10,636 bases of DNA from JADHUC01 sp964617665 (GTDB lineage: Bacteria; Planctomycetota; Planctomycetia; Pirellulales; Pirellulaceae): positions 1 to 10,636 of the forward strand of contig CAZUAH010000488.1 in NCBI GenBank assembly GCA_964617665.1, given 5' to 3'. The position numbers and the translations under genes were made by a program. This document shows, piece by piece, positions 7,310 through 10,636 of this stretch (the first letter of the stretch is position 1; each line of letters begins with the position of its first letter). The notes under the pieces are model-generated. The model had not been told where the DNA came from. It saw only the letters and a list, made by a program, of their open reading frames with translations, and searched no databases.

Positions 7310-9118
7310 CCGTGGCGATTTCTCACGCTGGCGGACTGGCATCTTGCGGAGGTCTATGTTCATCCAGACCAGTATCGCGAGCCGATGAAGGAGATTCTAT
7401 CCGGCCTCAAGATGCTCAAGGCGAACTACGGCGGTGAGCTCGTCATGCTGCCTGGTGACAGCAATGTTGGTCACTGGGACACGAAGCAGTTCATCAAGAG
7501 TTTCAATCCGGAACTCACGCCGCCAGAATCGATCCTTCAGGCCGGCGAGCTCTGCTACTCGGGCATGGTCGACGCATTCCAGGAGGCGGGGTACTCCGAG
7601 CTGCTGATGGCCGTCGGCGATCACGAGCTGGGCGACAATCCATGGCCGCCGGGAACAGCAGTCTCCCAGTGCCAGCCGCAATTCCGTGAAGCATTTGCCA
7701 GTGTGTTCAACATCGATCGCGACAGCGGGCAGTTTCTGTACGACAATCCGATAGGTCAAGCGCCGTCCCGTCCGCTGGGCACGAAGTACGAAACAACATC
7801 CTTCGCCTACCAATACAAAAACGTTCTGTTCGTTACGGTTGACGTCTTCCATCAGGAAGACCCGAATAAGACAATCGGATTACAGGGCAGCGTCACCGGA
7901 GCGGTCACCGGCAAACATCTAAAGTGGCTGGATCTTGTCCTGTCCGAGGCACGCAGGGACTCCAGCATCAAGCACATCTTCGTTCAAGCACACCTCCCGG
8001 TGCTCCAGCCCGTACGTCGAGTCAACAGTAGCGGCATGCTCATGGATGACGAGATGGAGAGCGACTTCTGGAAGACGCTTCGCAAACACAAGGTCGATAT
8101 CTACTTCGCTGGTGAGGTGCATTCCAATACGGTGACCAAGGACCCGAAATCGGATCTCGTCCAGGTCGTCACGCGCGCCAAATTCATGAACAACTTTGTC
8201 ACCGTCGATGTGACGGATGATGTGATCGATATCGCCCTCTACAACCAGGTCGCACCGGATCCGTCAGATGGCCGGTACGACGTCTATGGCAAATTCGTGA
8301 TCGATAAAACGTTGGGCAAGAAAGTATTCAAAGATGAGGGCGAGCTTGCCTTTCTCAATCGCCAGGCCCGAATGCTTCATTTCGATTTCGAAGAAGACTT
8401 TGCCCTTGCGGACCGGCAGGTCCTCGGTCTCAACAAGCGCCCCGGCAATCCGTTCGTGAGCGAGACCGTGATACAGGGCGTCCGCTGCGACCGTTCCTTC
8501 GCGAACCGTGGCGTCTTCCGTCACAACTACGACGCCCAATACGCCAACATCGCATTGGCCGAAGGGCCACGGGGCAAGGCCGGTGTATTCAATCCTAAGA
8601 GTCAGATGGCCGTCTACGGAGCGGGCCCGCACGGCCACGGGAACGTGATCTCATACGCGCTATGGATGAGAACCACCTCAAAACAGGATATGGTCCTCAT
8701 CAACACAGGGAGGAACGGACTGCGTGGACTCATGAACCTTAACCTGAAAAATGGTCAGCCGGAGCTCCTGTTGGCAGCGAATGCGCGATTGATCGCCAAC
8801 GTCCAAAAACTCAATGACGGCAAGTGGCACCACATCGCGGTGTCTATGCCGAAGAAGGACTGCAAACTCTCCGAGGTTCAGTTTTACGTCGATGGCCAAG
8901 GGGTTGAATCCAAAGTCGTCGGACAAGACAACCGCGTCAACGTCAGCCTGGCCAATAAGGTCACGATTGGCGGGCTGGGACACGGACCCAGCAAGACGCC
9001 CTTCAGCCAACTCATTCACATTGAGCAAGGAATCAAGCCATTTGAAGGTTCGCTGGACGAAGTCTCCGTCTGGGCACGCGGGCTTACAGCGCAGGAAGTC
9101 GCCGAGCTGGCGAAATAG
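7244..9118 (+). CDS. Exported calcineurin-like metallophosphoesterase with a C-terminal LamG-like domain
   Basis: Encodes 624 residues from the ATG at 7244. The signal peptide ends near LRA-EK (residue 20). The N-terminal part (about 24-335) has the calcineurin-like phosphoesterase motifs in order: ADWH (D31, H33), PGDSN (D72), GDHE (126-128, where the family usually has GNH), QAHLP (H250) and GEVHSN (290-295, where the family usually has GHxH, so Glu replaces the first His). These residues normally hold two metal ions for hydrolysing phosphomonoesters or diesters. Residues about 376-622 resemble a concanavalin/LamG-like beta-sandwich: the DGKWHHIAVSM strand and the closing FEGSLDEVSVWARGLTAQEV motif. 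Such domains commonly bind glycans or help anchor enzymes to them. The phosphate-bearing substrate is unknown. The gene follows the oxidoreductase by 39 bases and its leader resembles that of the sulfatase at 3585. The altered motifs may change metal choice or activity. Confidence 0.87.
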   Translation: MRLLTTVVAAILLTQSTLRAEKPWRFLTLADWHLAEVYVHPDQYREPMKEILSGLKMLKANYGGELVMLPGDSNVGHWDTKQFIKSFNPELTPPESILQAGELCYSGMVDAFQEAGYSELLMAVGDHELGDNPWPPGTAVSQCQPQFREAFASVFNIDRDSGQFLYDNPIGQAPSRPLGTKYETTSFAYQYKNVLFVTVDVFHQEDPNKTIGLQGSVTGAVTGKHLKWLDLVLSEARRDSSIKHIFVQAHLPVLQPVRRVNSSGMLMDDEMESDFWKTLRKHKVDIYFAGEVHSNTVTKDPKSDLVQVVTRAKFMNNFVTVDVTDDVIDIALYNQVAPDPSDGRYDVYGKFVIDKTLGKKVFKDEGELAFLNRQARMLHFDFEEDFALADRQVLGLNKRPGNPFVSETVIQGVRCDRSFANRGVFRHNYDAQYANIALAEGPRGKAGVFNPKSQMAVYGAGPHGHGNVISYALWMRTTSKQDMVLINTGRNGLRGLMNLNLKNGQPELLLAANARLIANVQKLNDGKWHHIAVSMPKKDCKLSEVQFYVDGQGVESKVVGQDNRVNVSLANKVTIGGLGHGPSKTPFSQLIHIEQGIKPFEGSLDEVSVWARGLTAQEVAELAK

Positions 9119-9174
9119 AAACGCCAACCACCGAAATAGCACAAGTCGAAGAAGATCGAATGATGGGCATCTGT

Positions 9175-9180
9175 AAAGGG
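9175..9180 (+). promoter_or_regulatory. Ribosome-binding site deciding the start of the last gene
   Basis: AAAGGG at 9175-9180 is the only clear Shine-Dalgarno in the 69-base gap after the phosphoesterase. In-frame ATGs lie at 9182, 9188, 9194 and 9209. The one at 9182 is only one base away and too close; 9188 has a spacing of seven bases and is preferred. Confidence 0.6.
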
Positions 9181-9187
9181 AATGACA

Positions 9188-10636
9188 ATGAATATGAATA
9201 GAATTCGAATGACAGCATCACTGGTTGTTCTCGCGGCTCTTATGATTGTCGAAACGTCTGCCGCCGCTTTTGCAGAAGATTCTGGTGTGAAACACGACGT
9301 ATTCAAGACCGAAGAGATTCTTGATGAAAGCACCTTGGATATAAAGATCCTGCAGGACTGGCATGTGGACGAGGTGACAGGCTCGACGCGACAGAAGCTG
9401 ATCGAAATCAATGTCGCCGAATGGTGGCCTGGACAGGATTATCGGATCCCGGTGCGTATGATTGTTCCGCTCGAAGGCAAGGCGAAGGGCTTCAGCATTA
9501 CCGGAGCCAATCCCTATGAAGGGCTGATGAAAGACTTGCACCCAACCGACTTTCAGGCAAAATTGCTTGCAGGTGGCGTTGGCATCGTCAAAACGCACGT
9601 CAAGGCGTTCAGGCAGATTCCAGGGAAACAGGGGCTGGAACAAGAAATGATGCGCAAGCTTATGAAGGATCTGAATCCGCGATACACGACACTCTGGATT
9701 TGGTCGATGACCTTGATGCGGGCAACCACCGCGGCATATGCGGAAACCAACCATTTCGAAAAAGGCAAAGTGGCCGGCTCGGGCAATTCCAAGAACGGCA
9801 TGTCGCCCGCGGTCGCCTTGATCAATGACGATCGTTTTACCGCGACATGCTCCGACCATGCGTTTGCTTACTATTCACCGACTAGAAGGGGTGACAGCGA
9901 AGCAAAGGCGAAAGCTGAAGAGGCAAACAAAGCTTTCTTTGAGGCCGTCAAGGCTGGCGAGATCGATCTGGATCCACAACGCGGGAAAATTTATCAGCGC
10001 GTGATGGTGGGATCTGAGGGCGGCATGGATAAGATCGCGCTGAAAGCGGGAAAAACCATGGACGATAGGCAACGCTTTGCGGACCGCTTATTGTCTAGCG
10101 TGTGCGTTACGGAGAATTGGGATCGGTTGATGGAGCGCGGCGTTGATATTCTTTTCCAGCCGGGAACGCATGACTATGTCGCCTATGATATTCTCTGGGG
10201 AGCGCAAAACCATCCTCAGGTGCCTGTCTATTATCAAGCCAATGGCGGGCACTATCAAACGCCGCATTTCGCTGTGGCAAAGGACCAACAGAATAGAGAC
10301 GCCTTCCTCTGGAATCACTTCTTCGGTGGCGAGTCGTTGCTGAGTCCTCCGGCGTCGAGCCATAAAGTCGACAAGGATAAGCTAACGGTTCGTGTGAGTT
10401 TTGATGAAGGACCCCAGCCGACAAGCGGGCGTATCTGGTGGATCTATGACCGCGCTCCGGCAGGCTCCGCCCCGTTTTTGCACGTGCAGATCCCCGAGGA
10501 CCAATGGGTGGACATGGAACGGGATCCTAAGACCGGCTCCTGGACCGCCACAATCCCCTTGAAGGAAGGTGCGCACCGCATCGACTTTTTCAGCAACCAC
10601 GGGCACATGGCCAACGGCTATCAGCAGTATCTTTCA
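9188..10636 (+). CDS. Exported alpha/beta-hydrolase, PhoPQ-activated pathogenicity-related-like (3' end outside the window)
   Basis: The frame runs open from the ATG at 9188 to the window end, giving 483 residues with no stop. Residues 1-29 form a signal peptide ending near AFA-ED. The core looks like an alpha/beta-hydrolase: GSGNSKNGMSPA (197-208) is a likely nucleophile elbow with Ser201, DILFQPGTHDYVAYD (320-334) supplies a candidate acid (D329 or D334), and NGGHYQ (352-357) the candidate His355. The order and the phrase FQPGTxD...NGGH match the PhoPQ-activated pathogenicity-related family (PF10142) and related esterases. Residues from about 396 form a beta-rich C-terminal domain (LTVRVSFDEG, GRIWWIYDRAP) also seen in that family. 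Its reaction is not established here; ester or amide hydrolysis, such as removal of an acyl group from a glycan, is an inference. It is 69 bases downstream of the phosphoesterase on the same strand, so it is probably in the same transcript. Confidence 0.72.
   Translation, partial: MNMNRIRMTASLVVLAALMIVETSAAAFAEDSGVKHDVFKTEEILDESTLDIKILQDWHVDEVTGSTRQKLIEINVAEWWPGQDYRIPVRMIVPLEGKAKGFSITGANPYEGLMKDLHPTDFQAKLLAGGVGIVKTHVKAFRQIPGKQGLEQEMMRKLMKDLNPRYTTLWIWSMTLMRATTAAYAETNHFEKGKVAGSGNSKNGMSPAVALINDDRFTATCSDHAFAYYSPTRRGDSEAKAKAEEANKAFFEAVKAGEIDLDPQRGKIYQRVMVGSEGGMDKIALKAGKTMDDRQRFADRLLSSVCVTENWDRLMERGVDILFQPGTHDYVAYDILWGAQNHPQVPVYYQANGGHYQTPHFAVAKDQQNRDAFLWNHFFGGESLLSPPASSHKVDKDKLTVRVSFDEGPQPTSGRIWWIYDRAPAGSAPFLHVQIPEDQWVDMERDPKTGSWTATIPLKEGAHRIDFFSNHGHMANGYQQYLS

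Noticed and set aside
7215..9031. Near-repeat of about 20 bases: CATTCATCATTGAGCAAGGA at 7215-7234 and a copy missing one base at 9013-9031
   Set aside because: One copy is inside the LamG coding region and the other is in a gap; the longest exact match is 13 bases, which is expected by chance in a window of this size.
9218..9859. 213-codon open frame on the minus strand
   Set aside because: It is antisense to the alpha/beta-hydrolase, whose motifs and signal peptide are clear on the + strand.

Overview
The window looks like part of a polysaccharide-degradation gene cluster from a sulfatase-rich bacterium of the Planctomycetota-Verrucomicrobiota-Lentisphaerota-Kiritimatiellota kind. The basis is gene content: secreted S1-type sulfatases, a XylR-type (LacI-like sensor) regulator remnant, C-terminal EF-hand pairs, and a metallophosphoesterase fused to a LamG domain. 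No rRNA or other phylogenetic marker is present, so the phylum is an inference.

Every gene lies on the + strand and the gaps are short, consistent with one or two operons. In order: the last 77 codons of an alpha-L-rhamnosidase (2-235); an exported protein in which a complete, unrecognised TIM-barrel-like domain is fused to an S1 sulfatase (367-2964); a truncated XylR-type regulator that keeps only the N-terminal part of its ligand-sensing domain (from 2978, homology ending near 3517); a second exported sulfatase with two EF-hands (3585-5288); an exported FAD-dependent oxidoreductase, also with two EF-hands (5381-7204); an exported calcineurin-like metallophosphoesterase with a LamG-like domain (7244-9118); and an alpha/beta-hydrolase resembling the PhoPQ-activated pathogenicity-related family, which is cut off by the window end (9188-10636).

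As a pathway, the sulfatases would remove sulfate esters outside the cytoplasm, the rhamnosidase would release rhamnose, the TIM-barrel domain may act on the same glycan, the alpha/beta-hydrolase may remove ester groups, and the phosphoesterase and flavoenzyme may process other substituents. A sulfated, rhamnose-containing polysaccharide is a reasonable guess at the substrate, but it rests only on the gene mix.

The observations most worth following are: the TIM-barrel/sulfatase fusion; the decapitated regulator abutting the second sulfatase; a ribosome-binding-site plus signal-peptide segment shared by two otherwise unrelated genes (3570-3650 and 7229-7309); EF-hand pairs attached to two unrelated enzymes; and the altered metal-binding motif in the phosphoesterase. 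No gap exceeds 300 bases, and I saw no RNA genes, insertion sequences or CRISPR arrays.
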